From Humitalea sp050632385 (GTDB lineage Bacteria > Pseudomonadota > Alphaproteobacteria > Acetobacterales > Acetobacteraceae): a stretch of 64,000 nt of DNA. Location: the NCBI RefSeq assembly GCF_050632385.1, contig NZ_CP192599.1, forward strand, positions 5,022,001 to 5,086,000. The letters run 5' to 3'. Below, in pieces: positions 51,301 through 60,089 of the stretch. The notes beneath the pieces were generated by a model. That model did no database searches and had not been told where the DNA came from. It worked only from the letters and a program-made list of their open reading frames with translations. Every line of letters starts with the position of its first letter. Within the stretch, counting starts at the first letter, position 1. The position numbers and the translations under genes were made by a program.

Positions 51301-53001
51301 ATGCAAGCGTTCTTTCACTTCCTGGCTACCAACGCCTATATCCTGCTCTTCCTGACGGTGGGTCTCGCCGTATGGCTCGGGCGGCAAACCGTCGCGGGCT
51401 ACGGGCTTGGCATGGTCGCCTCGGCGATCATCATCGGCTGCGGCCTTTCGGTCTGGGCTTCCGTCTATGGCGAGAAGCTTGAGCTCAACAATTTTACGCG
51501 CCTGCTGTTCTACTACCTGTTCATGTATGGGGTGGGGCTCCGCGTTGGTCCGTCCTTCGTCAATAGTCTTGGTGGGGACGGGCTGAAGTTCACCCTGCTG
51601 GCCGTCGTGTCCTGCATCGTGGGCCTCGGGCTTGTTGTCCTGGGCACCAAATTCTTCGAGCTGCCGATCGGCGCGGCGGGCGGCATCCTGGCCGGTTCGC
51701 AGACCATGTCGGCGGCGATCGGTTCGGCCGAGCAGGCGGTGCTGGCCGGCGCATTGGTCCTGCCCGCCGGAACGACGCCGGAGCAGGTCAGCGCGATGAT
51801 CGCGCTATCCTATGGCATTACCTACATCTGGGGCACGGTCGGCATCATCCTGATCACTAAGTACTTGCCGAAATGGTGGGGGCTGGATGCGCGTGCCGCG
51901 GCCCGTGACTACGAGAAGGAGTTTGGCGTCGCCTCTGGCGACACACCGGCGCTTTCGGGCTGGACCGCCGGCGGGCTGCGCGCCTACCGCCTTGAGAACG
52001 CCGCCTGGCAGGGTCGGACGATGCGCGACATGCTGCGTGAGAATCCGGAATACCGCTTCGTCAACCTGGTGCGTGACGCCACGGTTCTTGGCGCCGATGA
52101 GGATATGCCGCTGCGCATCGGCGACGTGATCGCCCTCGGCGCGCGACGCGAGGCGATGACGGCGAAGATGGGCCTGATCGGGCCTGAAGTATCGGACCGG
52201 GCCGCGCTCGACCTGCCGCTCGATCGTGCCGAGATCCTTGTGACCAACGGACAGATCCTGAAACAGACGCGCGAGGAATGGCGCGCCCTGCCCGGCGCCG
52301 ATCATATCCAGGTGGTGGCGCTGGAACGGTCGGGCGTGCCGGTGCCGATCGGCAGCAACACGACGCTGCAGCGGATGGACATCGTGACGGTCGTTGGCCT
52401 CAAGGACGCGGTCAACAAGATTGGTGCGGCCTTCGGGCGGGTTGTGCGTCCCTCGACCGCCACGGACCTGCTGACGCTTTCGCTGGGCATGATCCTCGGC
52501 TTCCTCATCGGACAGATCGAGTTCCCGGCGTTTGGCGCAAAGGTCGGCCTGGGCAATGCGGGTGGGCTGCTGGTGTCTGGTGTCATCGTCTCCTCCGTCG
52601 CGTCGCGGCTGCGCTTCTTCGGCAATACGCCGGCCGCGGCGCGCAATGTGCTGGAGGATCTGGGCCTCGTCGTCTTCGTCGCGATCGTGGGGATCAACGC
52701 GGGCAACTCGCTCCTGGCGCAGTTGACCGGGATTCTGGCGCTCAAGATTTTCCTGGTGGGCTTTGTCGCCTGCACCTTGCCGCCGATCATCGTCTGGACC
52801 ATCGGCTACCACGTCTTCAAGCTGAACCCCGCCGTGCTGATGGGCGGCGTGGCCGGTGCGCGCAGCCACAGCGGCCCCTGTCGTGAAGCCGCGGTGGAGA
52901 TCCAGTCCAATGTGCCCTGGATCGGCTTCCCCGTGGCCTATGCGGTGTCGGGCGTCCTGCTCACGGTGTTCGGCTATTTCGCGATGCTGCTCGCCCAGTA
53001 G
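51301..53001 (+). CDS. AspT/AAEX-family antiporter (first copy)
   Basis: A 566-residue membrane protein. Membrane segments at about 8-190 and 395-566 flank a soluble TrkA-C/RCK-like middle (about 200-380), the architecture of the aspartate:alanine exchanger family. Motifs include GGILAGSQTMSAAIGSAEQA and, in the second half, GGVAGARSHSGPCREAA. ATG 51301 lies 32 bp after the decarboxylase stop. It probably exchanges the amino acid with its decarboxylation product. Confidence 0.88.
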   Translation: MQAFFHFLATNAYILLFLTVGLAVWLGRQTVAGYGLGMVASAIIIGCGLSVWASVYGEKLELNNFTRLLFYYLFMYGVGLRVGPSFVNSLGGDGLKFTLLAVVSCIVGLGLVVLGTKFFELPIGAAGGILAGSQTMSAAIGSAEQAVLAGALVLPAGTTPEQVSAMIALSYGITYIWGTVGIILITKYLPKWWGLDARAAARDYEKEFGVASGDTPALSGWTAGGLRAYRLENAAWQGRTMRDMLRENPEYRFVNLVRDATVLGADEDMPLRIGDVIALGARREAMTAKMGLIGPEVSDRAALDLPLDRAEILVTNGQILKQTREEWRALPGADHIQVVALERSGVPVPIGSNTTLQRMDIVTVVGLKDAVNKIGAAFGRVVRPSTATDLLTLSLGMILGFLIGQIEFPAFGAKVGLGNAGGLLVSGVIVSSVASRLRFFGNTPAAARNVLEDLGLVVFVAIVGINAGNSLLAQLTGILALKIFLVGFVACTLPPIIVWTIGYHVFKLNPAVLMGGVAGARSHSGPCREAAVEIQSNVPWIGFPVAYAVSGVLLTVFGYFAMLLAQ

Positions 53002-53025
53002 ATCTATCGATCCAGGAGATCAGGA

Positions 53026-54717
53026 ATGGCGTGGTTCGTGGAGTTCCTTGCCAAGTATCCCGAACTCACCTTGTTCCTGGTCATCAGCATCGGATATGCG
53101 ATCGGCGGCGTGAAGGTCGGTGGCTTCGGCCTGGGGCCGGTGACCGGATCGCTTTTCGCGGGGATATTTGTGGGGCAGTTCGCCCATGTGCCCATCTCGG
53201 GCATGGCGAAATCGTTCCTGTTCCTGCTGTTCCTTTTCGGCATCGGCTATTCGGTCGGCCCGCAGTTCATGCAGGCGCTGAAGCGGGACGGGCTGAAGCC
53301 GGTCCTCTTGGCCATTGTGTGCTGCGTCACTGGACTATTCACCGCGATTGCAGTGGCGAAGGTGCTCGGGCTCGATGCGGGCTTCGCTGCCGGTCTTCTT
53401 TCTGGTGCGCTCACCGAAAGCCCTGCCATGGGGACGGCCACGGAGGCGATCAGCATGCTGCCCCTCCCGGAGGCGGAGCGGGCACGCCTCATCGCGCATA
53501 TCGCTGTTGCCGACGCGGTCTGCTACGTTTTCGGGGCGGTCGGTGTCATTTTGTTCTGCAGTGTCGCTGGCCCCAAATTACTGGGGATCGACCTCAAGGC
53601 CGAGGCGCTGGCGCTGGAGCGCGAGCTCGGCATCACCAGGGCATCCCCAGGAACGGCCTCCACGTGGCGACGGTTTGAGGCGCGTTGCTACCGCGTTCCC
53701 GCCGATGCGCAGATCGTCGGCCTGCGTGTCGCCGAAGCCGAAGCGCAATTTGCCGAACAGCGCATCTTCATCCAGCGAATCCGACGTGCCGGCGAGATCC
53801 TGGAGGCGAGCGCTGATCTTCCGCTGGCCGCGGGCGATATCGTCGCCATCTCGGGGCGGCGCGAGGTCATTGTGGACTTTGTCGGCCCACGTGCGCAGGA
53901 GATCGAGGATCGCGAGTTACTCGATATTCCAATCACGTCGATGGACGTGCTGCTGACCAGGCGCGACCTCGCCGGCCGGCGTGTCGACGAGGCGGCGAAG
54001 ATGGATTGGGCGCGGAGCCTTTATCTGCGCGCCGTCACCCGCGGTGGCTTGGCCCTGCCGTTGTCGCCTGGCCTCGTGCTGGAACGTGGCGACATACTTC
54101 GGGTTGTAGGGCCGGAACCAGTCGTGGCACGCGCTGCCTCCCAGATTGGCGCCGTCGTGGCGCCGATCTTCACGACGGATTTCGTCGTGTTGGGCCTTGC
54201 AATCTTTCTTGGAGGCCTTGCGGGCGTGCTGATCAGCTTTCCGATCGGCGACATGAAGATCTCGCTCAGCACCAGCGTCGGAACGCTTCTGGCGGGTCTG
54301 ATCGTAGGGCATATGCGGACGCGCTTTCCGCTGTTCGGGCGAATTCCGGACGGTGCGGTGGCGTTGATGACCGCGCTTGGCTTGGCGGCCTTCGTCGCCA
54401 TGACAGGGCTTCATGCCGGACCGGTCTTCGTGGCCGCTTTGGCCGAAGCCGGCATCGGGCTGCTTTTCGGCGGCATGGTGGTGACGTTGGTACCAATGTT
54501 CGTGGGGCTATATTTCGGGCGATACGTGCTTCGGATGAACCCGATCCTGATCCTGGGCGGCCTTGCGGGAGCGCAGACCATGACCGCGGCCATGGCCGCG
54601 GTGCAGGACCGCTCAGGCAGCCCCGTGGCCGTTTTGGGCTACACGCCGGCTGTACCCTTTGGGCACATCCTTCTTACGACATGGGGGACGGTTATCGTTG
54701 GTGTGATAGCTGGGTGA
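53026..54717 (+). CDS. AspT/AAEX-family antiporter (second copy)
   Basis: A 563-residue paralogue of the previous gene with the same layout: N-terminal membrane domain (IGYAIGGVKVGGFGLGPVTG, SGALTESPAMGTATEA), a central soluble region with RCK-C-like LAAGDIVAISGRREV, and a second membrane half ending GGLAGAQTMTAAMAAVQD. This GLAGAQT motif is the one typical of AspT itself, unlike the Ser/Cys variant of the first copy, so the two may differ in substrate or form a heteromer. It starts 24 bp after the first copy. Confidence 0.88.
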   Translation: MAWFVEFLAKYPELTLFLVISIGYAIGGVKVGGFGLGPVTGSLFAGIFVGQFAHVPISGMAKSFLFLLFLFGIGYSVGPQFMQALKRDGLKPVLLAIVCCVTGLFTAIAVAKVLGLDAGFAAGLLSGALTESPAMGTATEAISMLPLPEAERARLIAHIAVADAVCYVFGAVGVILFCSVAGPKLLGIDLKAEALALERELGITRASPGTASTWRRFEARCYRVPADAQIVGLRVAEAEAQFAEQRIFIQRIRRAGEILEASADLPLAAGDIVAISGRREVIVDFVGPRAQEIEDRELLDIPITSMDVLLTRRDLAGRRVDEAAKMDWARSLYLRAVTRGGLALPLSPGLVLERGDILRVVGPEPVVARAASQIGAVVAPIFTTDFVVLGLAIFLGGLAGVLISFPIGDMKISLSTSVGTLLAGLIVGHMRTRFPLFGRIPDGAVALMTALGLAAFVAMTGLHAGPVFVAALAEAGIGLLFGGMVVTLVPMFVGLYFGRYVLRMNPILILGGLAGAQTMTAAMAAVQDRSGSPVAVLGYTPAVPFGHILLTTWGTVIVGVIAG

Positions 54718-54772
54718 CTTGGAAGTGGTGGGGCGCCACTGCAGGACGACGTTGCCGCAATCAAGGCCACGC

Positions 54773-55744
54773 TCACTCCACCTTGATATTGGCCGCGCGG
54801 ACCACCTCACCTAACTTGGCGTGTTCGGCGCGGACAAAAGCGGCGAAGCTGGCGCCGTCTCGGGCCCAGACCTCGGCACCTTGCTGCGCGATCTTGTCGA
54901 CCATCTCCGGCTCGGCGAGGGCGCGCAGGGTGGCCGCTGACAGCCGCTCGCGGATCGGTGCGGCCATGCCGTTGGGCGCCACCAGACCGAACCAGATCGC
55001 CATCTCGTAGTTCGCGACGCCGGCTTCCTGCATGGTCGGGACTTCCGGCAGTTGGGGATGGCGGGTGGCCCCGGACACCGCAAGCGCCTTCAGCGCGCCG
55101 GAGCGGATGTGGGGCAGCAGAAGCGGCACGCCTTCGAAGCCCACTGGGATGTCGCCTGCGAGGAGCGCGGTCGCCACGGGCGCCGCGCCGCGATAGGGGA
55201 CATGCGTCAGGTCGATGCCGGAGCGCAGTTTCAGCAGCTCGAAGGCCAAGTGTGTACTGCCGCCGACGCCGGCGCTGGCGTAGTCCAGTGCGCCTGGACG
55301 TGCCCTGGCCATGGCGATCAGCTCCGCGACGCTGCTTACCCCCAACTTCGGGGACGCCACCAGCACGATCATGATCCGCGCGCAGCTCGCGATCGGGGTC
55401 AGGTCTGTAAGCGGGTCGAAACCCGCATTGGCGAAAAGATGCGGGTTGATCGCCATGGTCGCGGTATTGGCGATGCCGATGGTGCGGCCATCCGGCCGCG
55501 CCTGCACGATGTCCTTGGTGCCCAACATGCCACCCGCGCCGACGCGGTTGTCCACCACCGCCGTCTGCCCCAGCATAGGGCCGAGCCTGTCGGCGAGCAG
55601 CCGGGCCAGCCCGTCATTGAAGGCGCCCGGCGGCGCCGGCACGATAATCCGCAACTGCCCATCGGGCATTCCCTGTGCCCGTGCCGTGCCGGCCGCAGCC
55701 AGCGCGGCGGATGATGCGAGCAGCGCGCGCCGATCAATTTTCAT
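54773..55744 (-). CDS. Tripartite tricarboxylate (Bug family) substrate-binding protein
   Basis: A 323-residue receptor. ATG 55744 follows GAGGACACAACA and begins MKIDRRALLASSAALAAAGT, a secretion signal with Arg-Arg. GQLRIIVPAPPGAFNDGLAR is the Bug entry motif. It follows the enolase-superfamily gene on the same strand (55765-56937) with a 20-bp gap, so the two form an operon: the receptor may deliver the sugar acid that the enzyme dehydrates. It converges on the AspT gene. Confidence 0.92.
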   Translation of the reverse strand: MKIDRRALLASSAALAAAGTARAQGMPDGQLRIIVPAPPGAFNDGLARLLADRLGPMLGQTAVVDNRVGAGGMLGTKDIVQARPDGRTIGIANTATMAINPHLFANAGFDPLTDLTPIASCARIMIVLVASPKLGVSSVAELIAMARARPGALDYASAGVGGSTHLAFELLKLRSGIDLTHVPYRGAAPVATALLAGDIPVGFEGVPLLLPHIRSGALKALAVSGATRHPQLPEVPTMQEAGVANYEMAIWFGLVAPNGMAAPIRERLSAATLRALAEPEMVDKIAQQGAEVWARDGASFAAFVRAEHAKLGEVVRAANIKVE

Positions 55745-55764
55745 TGTTGTGTCCTCCGCTTCGT

Positions 55765-56937
55765 TCACGGCCGCATCGCGGCGATATCGTCGAGCGACGC
55801 GCCGAGGCCGAAGCCCGGCGCATCGCTCGGGATGAGCTTCCCGTCGCGCGGCACCGCCATGCCGGGGAATAGCCTGGTTTCTGCCAGGGGCACGCCGGGG
55901 GCGCTGCCCATAAAGAACTCGCCCATGGGTGCGCCCGGCACGGCAAAGCCGAAGTGCTGGCCATAGGGTGTGTTCAGGCCAGCATGCGGAATAACTGAGA
56001 TGCCCGCCGCATCGGCGATGGCGGCGATGCGCAGGCAGGCCGTCAATCCACCGGCCCAGGCGATATCGGGCTGGAGTATGTCGGCAGCGCGACGTGACAC
56101 TGCGTGCAGAAAGGGCGCCGGCATGTACCAGTGCTCACCGGTCGCCAAACCACACCAGGGTAGGCGGCGGCGCAGCGCGTCCTGCCCGTCCATGTCCTCG
56201 GGGATCAGGCAATCCTCGATCCAGCGGAGATCGTATGGGCGCAGCCGCTCGGCCAGCCTCACGGCATATTCGACATCGAAGGCCATCCAGCAATCGAGCA
56301 TCAGCTCGACCTCCGGCCCGATCAGGTCGCGGGTCCGGGCCACCGCCTCGACATTGCGGATCAGTCCGGGCAGCCCGTCCACCGGGCCATGCGGGCAAGG
56401 TAGCTTGGTCGCCCGAAAGCCGAGCTCCATGTGCCAGTCGGTGTCGCCGCCGGTGGCATAGCAGTCGATATGCGGTCGCGAGGGGCCGCCGATCAGGCTG
56501 TACACGGGCTGACCCAGAACCTTGCCCTTCAGGTCCCACAGCGCCAGGTCGATCGCGCTGATCGCATAGGCGGCGAGCCCTGCGGCGCTGTAGGTCGCCG
56601 CCATGCGCGCCATCATGTCCCACAGCTTCTCGGTGGCCAGTGCTGGCTCGCCGATCAGCAACGGCGCCAGGTGGCTCTCGATCGTCGGGATGACGGGGCC
56701 GGCGTAGCGACTGATGCCGAAGCCCCAACTGCCGTCGCTCGCCGTCACCAGGCAGCCGACGCCGGGCCAGGCAGGACGCCAGGCGCGGCGGTCGAGCTTG
56801 AAGCGGGAATGCCGGGACATGGGCCCGGCGACCTCGGCGCCGGCGTTCCAGCTTGGGCGCCGTGGCGGGGTCATGCCGGGGCCGCCGACCAGATCGCTTC
56901 GGATCGGAAATGCGTCGATCCGCGTGATTGTCAGCAT
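55765..56937 (-). CDS. Enolase-superfamily sugar-acid dehydratase (L-rhamnonate dehydratase-like)
   Basis: A 390-residue mandelate racemase/muconate lactonizing family enzyme. Metal ligands Asp215 (LMLDCWMAF), Glu241 (WIEDCLIP) and Glu268 (ATGEHWY), with His318 in SVIPHAG, have the spacing of RhamD (226/252/280/329 in E. coli). The GEH motif and KLPCPHGP agree with that subgroup. It would dehydrate L-rhamnonate or a related sugar acid to a 2-keto-3-deoxy acid. Start ATG 56937 gives MLTITRIDAFPIRSD. The receptor gene follows on the same strand. Confidence 0.85.
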   Translation of the reverse strand: MLTITRIDAFPIRSDLVGGPGMTPPRRPSWNAGAEVAGPMSRHSRFKLDRRAWRPAWPGVGCLVTASDGSWGFGISRYAGPVIPTIESHLAPLLIGEPALATEKLWDMMARMAATYSAAGLAAYAISAIDLALWDLKGKVLGQPVYSLIGGPSRPHIDCYATGGDTDWHMELGFRATKLPCPHGPVDGLPGLIRNVEAVARTRDLIGPEVELMLDCWMAFDVEYAVRLAERLRPYDLRWIEDCLIPEDMDGQDALRRRLPWCGLATGEHWYMPAPFLHAVSRRAADILQPDIAWAGGLTACLRIAAIADAAGISVIPHAGLNTPYGQHFGFAVPGAPMGEFFMGSAPGVPLAETRLFPGMAVPRDGKLIPSDAPGFGLGASLDDIAAMRP

Positions 56938-57095
56938 GGACGCTCCGCCGATGTTTTCATTGCCCCCACAGTGGACGCTGGAAGTATCTGAACACAAGGT
57001 TCTCGGCCGGTGGACTGGCGACTGCAGGCATTCGTTTGACTGCTCAAGGAGAATGGCACCGATACCGTTCTGCAGTCAGGGACCACTTCTGACCG

Positions 57096-57869
57096 TCAAG
57101 CGCCCCGTTCGGCAAGCAGCGGCGACAGGCTCCTTGCCAGGGCCTTCAGCCCTTCCGCGACGGGGCCGTCCAACATCTCCGGCGTCGCGACCGACGCCGC
57201 ACCGCCGCAGTTCAGGGCCAGCACGTGGCGCCCATCGGCGGAGATCACCGGCACGCCGATGGCATTCACATCGGCGTGGTAGACCCGGAAGTTCTGCACA
57301 TAGCCAGCGCGGGCGTAATGCGCGAGGCAGGTCTCGATCAGCGCCGCATGGGCGGGCCACTCCGCTCCCGACTCCCGCTCCAGCGCTGGGATCAGCGCCA
57401 GCCGATCCTCTGTCGTCAGCCCGGCCAGATGCGCGCAGCCCAGGGCGGAATTGGCGACACGTAGCGACGTCCCGACATGGAAGGCGAGGCGCAGGATGGA
57501 GGGCACCTCCGCCCTTTGCACCACGACCATTTCTGTCCCGCTACGCGCGGCCAGCGACACCGCCAGGCCGAACTGATCGGCCAAGCGCTGCATCGGCCGC
57601 AGCGCGGCGGCAGCGATCCCCGATCCGGTCAGGGCGCTGACGCCCAGGGTCAGCACCCCCGGTCCGGGCCGCAGTTTGTCGGGGTCACGGCCCGGCACCA
57701 GCAGGCCCAGGTCGAACAGTGTGTGGCACAGCCGCCAGACGGTGGACTGCGGCAGCTTCAGCAATTGCGCGATCTCGGTGCCGCCCAATTCCGTCCGCGC
57801 GGCGGTGAAGCACTGCAGGACGCGGATGCCGCGAGCCAGCGCCTCCACGATGTCCCGGTCAGTTTTCAT
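57096..57869 (-). CDS. IclR-family transcriptional regulator
   Basis: A 257-residue regulator. The winged HTH (about 5-65) reads ARGIRVLQCFTAARTELGGTEIAQLLKLPQSTVWRL in part, and the C-terminal effector domain includes VVQRAEVPSILRLAFHVGTSL and GYVQNFRVYHADVNAIGVPV. ATG 57869 (MKTDRD) or ATG 57875 (MVMKTD) can serve. It is divergent from the acyl-CoA synthetase operon at 57954 and about 160 bp from the enolase gene, which runs in the same direction behind a separate start. It probably controls the 57954-63266 operon. Confidence 0.92.
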   Translation of the reverse strand: MKTDRDIVEALARGIRVLQCFTAARTELGGTEIAQLLKLPQSTVWRLCHTLFDLGLLVPGRDPDKLRPGPGVLTLGVSALTGSGIAAAALRPMQRLADQFGLAVSLAARSGTEMVVVQRAEVPSILRLAFHVGTSLRVANSALGCAHLAGLTTEDRLALIPALERESGAEWPAHAALIETCLAHYARAGYVQNFRVYHADVNAIGVPVISADGRHVLALNCGGAASVATPEMLDGPVAEGLKALARSLSPLLAERGA

Positions 57870-57921
57870 AACCATCTCTTCATTGACAAGCGGGCGTGAA
57901 ACCGGTCTTCTACCCGAAGAA

Positions 57922-57947
57922 CGGATTCTTAACCCGCCTGTCGGATT
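57922..57947. promoter_or_regulatory. Divergent promoter region with direct repeat CGGATT
   Basis: Between the IclR gene and the acyl-CoA synthetase gene, CGGATT occurs at 57922-57927 and again at 57942-57947, 20 bp (two turns) apart, next to the start at 57954. TTGACA at 57883-57888 is a plausible plus-strand -35. This is a candidate IclR control site, assigned on position. Confidence 0.3.
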
Positions 57948-57953
57948 AATACA

Positions 57954-60089
57954 ATGAACGATGCCGTCGCCACGGAGGATTTCGCCGACCTTCGCCGCTT
58001 CTTCGCCCCTGCCTCCATCGCGATGATCGGCGCCACCGAGGACCAGTCGAAATTCGGCGGTCGCTGCATGAAGGCGCTGATGGGCTTCGGCTTCGCGGGC
58101 CAGATCTTCCCGATCAACCCCAAGCGCGACACCATCCTCGGGCACCGCTGCTACGCCAGCATCGACGACGTGCCAGTGGTGCCGGACCATGTCGGCATCA
58201 TCCTGCCGGCCCATGCCATCGCCGGCGCGCTGGAGGCGTGCGGCCGCCGCGGCGTGCCATTCGCGACTATCTATTCCGCGGGCTTCACCGAAACCGGCAC
58301 GGATGAAGGCCGCCGGCTGCAGGATGAGCTGCGAGCCACCGCGCAGCGGACCGGCATTCGCTTCATGGGGCCGAACTGCAACGGGCTGATCAACTACGTC
58401 CATAAGGTCGCGCTCACCTCCACCGGCCTGCTCAACCGCGCGCAGCCGCCGGCGGGCGACATCGCTGTGGTCAGCCAGAGCGGCGGCGCGGGCCAGATCA
58501 ATACGATGTGGCGCGCGCAGGAGGCCGGACTCGGCATCTCCTACCAGGTCAGCAGCGGCAATGACGCCGACCTCGATATCCTCGACTACGCCAACTTCAT
58601 GTTGGAATCGCCGGAAACCCGCGTGGTGCTGATGCTGGCCGAGCATATCGCCAGCGGCCCGCGCCTGCGCCGCCTCGCGCAACGCGCCGCTGCGGCGCGC
58701 AAGCCCATCGTGATGATCAAGGCGGGCCGCACGGAAGCCGGCAGCCGCGCCGCCGCCTCCCACACCGGCGCCGTCACCGGATCCGACGCGGTGTTTGAGG
58801 CGGCGATGCGCCAACTCGGCATCATCCGCGCCGTCGATACGCCGGAGCTGTACGAGGCCGCGATGCTGCTGCGCCGCGGCCGCCTGCCCGCCGGCACGGG
58901 CGCCGCGGCGCTATCGGTCTCCGGCGGCAATCTGGTTATGGTGGCCGACCTCGGCGCCACGCTGGGGCTGGATTTCCCGCCCTATGAGGCGGCGACCCAG
59001 GCCAGGCTGACTGCGCTGCTCCCGGGGTTTTCGGGCGCGCGGAATCCCACCGACCTGACCGCCGCGGCCATCGCCTCCGCCACCATCTACACCGACGTGG
59101 CGCGCACCCTGGCCCAGGATGCTGCCGTGGATACCTTGGTGCCCATCGTCACCCTGGCGCCGAAGCACGACCTGGAAGCGATCGCGGCGCTGTCGGAGGC
59201 GAGCGCGAAGCCGGTGGCACTGCTTTGGACCGGCCATTGCCTGGACGACGCGTCGATGGTGCCCGCGACGCTCGTCGCACGCGGCCATGCGGTTTATCGC
59301 GACGCCCTGCCATGCCTGCGCGCCGTCGCCCATGCGGCGCGTTACGCAGCCTTCCTCGATCGCACGGCGACCCCCGAGCGCCCCGCCGGCATCGACCGCG
59401 CCGCCGCGATCCGCCTGGTGCGCGCGGCCGGCGCCAGCTTCAGCGGCGCGGAGGCCAAGGCGCTGCTCGGCCTCTACGGCCTGCCCTTCCCCGCCGAGAG
59501 CCTGGCGACCAGTGCCGAGATGGCCGTGCAGGCGGCCGCAGCCATTGACGGCCCGGTGGTGCTGAAGATCGAATCCGCCGACATCCCGCACAAGACCGAG
59601 GCTGGCGGCGTGATGCTGAACCTGCGGGGCGCGGAGTCCGTCCGCGCCGCGCATGACGCCATCCTCGCTTCCGCCCGCGCCTACAAGCCCGACGCCCGGA
59701 TCGACGGCGTGCTGGTGCAGGAAATGGTCCAGGGCGGGCAGGAGATGCTGCTGGGCACCGTGCGCGACCCCACCTTCGGGCCCGTGCTGGTCGTGGGCTT
59801 CGGCGGCATTCATGTGGAGGTGCTGCGCGACGTCGCCTTCCGCCTGCCGGCGATCGACCGCGAGGAAGCGCTGGCGATGCTGAAGGACCTGCGCATGTTC
59901 AAGCTCCTGGAGGGCGTGCGTGGCGCGCCGCCGGCCGACATGGAGGCACTGCTGGACACAATCGTCCGCATGTCCTGGCTGGCCCAAGACCTGGGTGCCG
60001 AGGGGCTGGAGATCGACGTGAACCCGCTGGTCGTCCTTCCGCAAGGGCGCGGCGTACGCGCGCTGGACGCGCTGGTGTTGCGCGCATGA
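57954..60089 (+). CDS. NDP-forming acyl-CoA synthetase (acetate-CoA ligase, ADP-forming type, fused alpha/beta)
   Basis: A 711-residue fusion. The CoA-binding domain begins LRRFFAPASIAMIGATEDQSKFGG, the succinyl-CoA-ligase-like domain has VSQSGGAGQI and the phosphorylated His region RAAASHTGAVTGSDAVFEAA, and a C-terminal ATP-grasp domain (about 490-711) reads ADIPHKTEAGGVMLNL, LVQEMVQGGQEMLLG. It makes an acyl-CoA from acid, CoA and ATP (ADP released), or the reverse. ATG 57954. The stop overlaps the thiolase-like gene by ATGA. First gene of the operon. Confidence 0.92.
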   Translation: MNDAVATEDFADLRRFFAPASIAMIGATEDQSKFGGRCMKALMGFGFAGQIFPINPKRDTILGHRCYASIDDVPVVPDHVGIILPAHAIAGALEACGRRGVPFATIYSAGFTETGTDEGRRLQDELRATAQRTGIRFMGPNCNGLINYVHKVALTSTGLLNRAQPPAGDIAVVSQSGGAGQINTMWRAQEAGLGISYQVSSGNDADLDILDYANFMLESPETRVVLMLAEHIASGPRLRRLAQRAAAARKPIVMIKAGRTEAGSRAAASHTGAVTGSDAVFEAAMRQLGIIRAVDTPELYEAAMLLRRGRLPAGTGAAALSVSGGNLVMVADLGATLGLDFPPYEAATQARLTALLPGFSGARNPTDLTAAAIASATIYTDVARTLAQDAAVDTLVPIVTLAPKHDLEAIAALSEASAKPVALLWTGHCLDDASMVPATLVARGHAVYRDALPCLRAVAHAARYAAFLDRTATPERPAGIDRAAAIRLVRAAGASFSGAEAKALLGLYGLPFPAESLATSAEMAVQAAAAIDGPVVLKIESADIPHKTEAGGVMLNLRGAESVRAAHDAILASARAYKPDARIDGVLVQEMVQGGQEMLLGTVRDPTFGPVLVVGFGGIHVEVLRDVAFRLPAIDREEALAMLKDLRMFKLLEGVRGAPPADMEALLDTIVRMSWLAQDLGAEGLEIDVNPLVVLPQGRGVRALDALVLRA

